Positions 5,115 through 5,530 of a DNA stretch of 5,530 nt are shown piece by piece. The stretch's first letter is position 1. Each line of letters opens with the position of its first letter. The notes beneath the pieces are model-generated. The model had not been told where the DNA came from. It was given only the letters and a program-made list of their open reading frames with translations, and made no database searches. A program made the position numbers and the translations under genes. The DNA is from Rubrobacter sp. Its GTDB lineage: Bacteria > Actinomycetota > Rubrobacteria > Rubrobacterales > Rubrobacteraceae. The stretch covers positions 1 to 5,530 of the forward strand of contig JADDPU010000411.1 of NCBI GenBank assembly GCA_016781725.1, read 5' to 3'.

Positions 5115-5530
5115 ATGGCCGAAGTAACCCTTGAGGACGTAACCAAGGTCTACGGCGAGGACGTGGTCGCCGTCAAGGGGATGAACCTGGATATCCCCGA
5201 CGGCGAGTTCGTTGTTTTCGTAGGACCGTCGGGTTGCGGAAAGTCCACGGCGCTCAGGATGATCGCGGGCCTCGAGGACATAAGCGGGGGCAAGGTCTTT
5301 ATCGGGGACCAGGTCGTCAACGACCTGCCGCCGCGGCAGCGCGACATAGCGATGGTCTTCCAGAACTACGCCCTCTACCCGCACATGAACGTGCGGGAGA
5401 ACATGGGCTTCGCCCTCAAGCTCAGGAAGATGGACAAGTCCGAGATCTCGCGCCGGGTGGAGGAGGCCGCGAGGATCCTCTCGATCGAGCACTTCCTCGA
5501 CAGGAAGCCCAAGGCGCTCTCCGGCGGCCA
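5115..5530 (+). CDS. msiK: Sugar ABC transporter ATP-binding protein, MsiK/UgpC/MalK family (3' end outside window)
   Basis: The first 138 residues are visible and the frame remains open at the window edge. The order of motifs is that of an ABC importer ATPase: A-loop aromatic Tyr13 in KVYG, Walker A GPSGCGKST (37-45), Q-loop VFQNYALYPHMNVREN (81-96, Gln83) and the start of the signature at LSGG (135-138). Walker B and the H-loop lie beyond the window. The NYALYPHM wording and the DLPPRQRDIAMVFQ lead-in are typical of the carbohydrate (CUT1) group, whose members have a C-terminal regulatory domain and run to about 360-370 residues. In actinobacteria one such ATPase (MsiK) often energises several sugar importers and stands apart from permease genes, as may be the case here. 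No permease or binding-protein gene is visible, though the downstream side is unseen. It acts at the cytoplasmic face of the membrane. The family is sure; the MsiK name is inferred from lineage and leader. Confidence 0.88.
   Translation, partial: MAEVTLEDVTKVYGEDVVAVKGMNLDIPDGEFVVFVGPSGCGKSTALRMIAGLEDISGGKVFIGDQVVNDLPPRQRDIAMVFQNYALYPHMNVRENMGFALKLRKMDKSEISRRVEEAARILSIEHFLDRKPKALSGG

Noticed and set aside
5042..5134. Short upstream open frame starting at GTG 5042, reading through the leader and overlapping the ATPase start
   Set aside because: It would be a 30-residue, Arg-rich peptide with only a weak AGG site; the RNA pairing explains the same bases better. Not excluded as a minor regulator.
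4359..5492. Long minus-strand open frame opposite the GH3 and ABC ATPase genes
   Set aside because: It runs through the intergenic leader and lies antisense to two genes with clear catalytic motifs; its translation has no recognisable fold.

Overview
The window is high-GC throughout, tightly packed with genes, and uses GTG or TTG starts. Its TAnnnT-type -10 hexamers lie unusually close to start codons, and it encodes a lipoprotein NagZ/LpqI-like glycosidase and an MsiK/UgpC-like sugar ABC ATPase. Together these suggest a high-GC actinobacterium. The XPB-Bax1 gene pair, best known from archaea, suggests a deep-branching, possibly thermophilic or stress-tolerant lineage such as Rubrobacter. That placement is inference and was not confirmed by a search.

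Layout. Positions 1-389 (+) hold the C-terminal half of a SAM-dependent methyltransferase. It is followed by a small two-CxxCxGxG zinc-ribbon protein (427-693, +). That gene converges on, and overlaps by 20 bp, the end of a leftward cluster read 3742->674. The cluster encodes an XPB-family SF2 helicase, a DUF790/Bax1 nuclease whose start overlaps the helicase stop by one base, and a four-helix membrane protein of unknown function. A short divergent promoter region (about 3743-3797) separates this cluster from a rightward lipoprotein glycoside hydrolase family 3 enzyme (3798-5018). A 96-bp intergenic leader follows. It contains a promoter-like hexamer and a foldable RNA that ends just before a strong Shine-Dalgarno. 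The window ends inside the sugar ABC transporter ATPase gene (5115-5530, cut just after LSGG of the signature motif).

How the genes may work together. Helicase and nuclease are the bacterial counterpart of the archaeal XPB-Bax1 helicase-nuclease and probably act as a DNA repair or processing complex. The GH3 lipoprotein would release N-acetylglucosamine from muropeptides or glycans outside the membrane. The downstream ATPase would energise sugar importers, but its own promoter and leader suggest separate control.

The items most worth a second look are the structured leader in front of the msiK-like gene (candidate msiK RNA motif), the palindromic repeats over the divergent promoters, the XPB-Bax1 pair with its altered RED motif and extra membrane-protein cistron, and the possible leaderless starts. 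There is no gene-free stretch longer than 300 bases, and I saw no tRNA, rRNA, CRISPR or insertion sequence.
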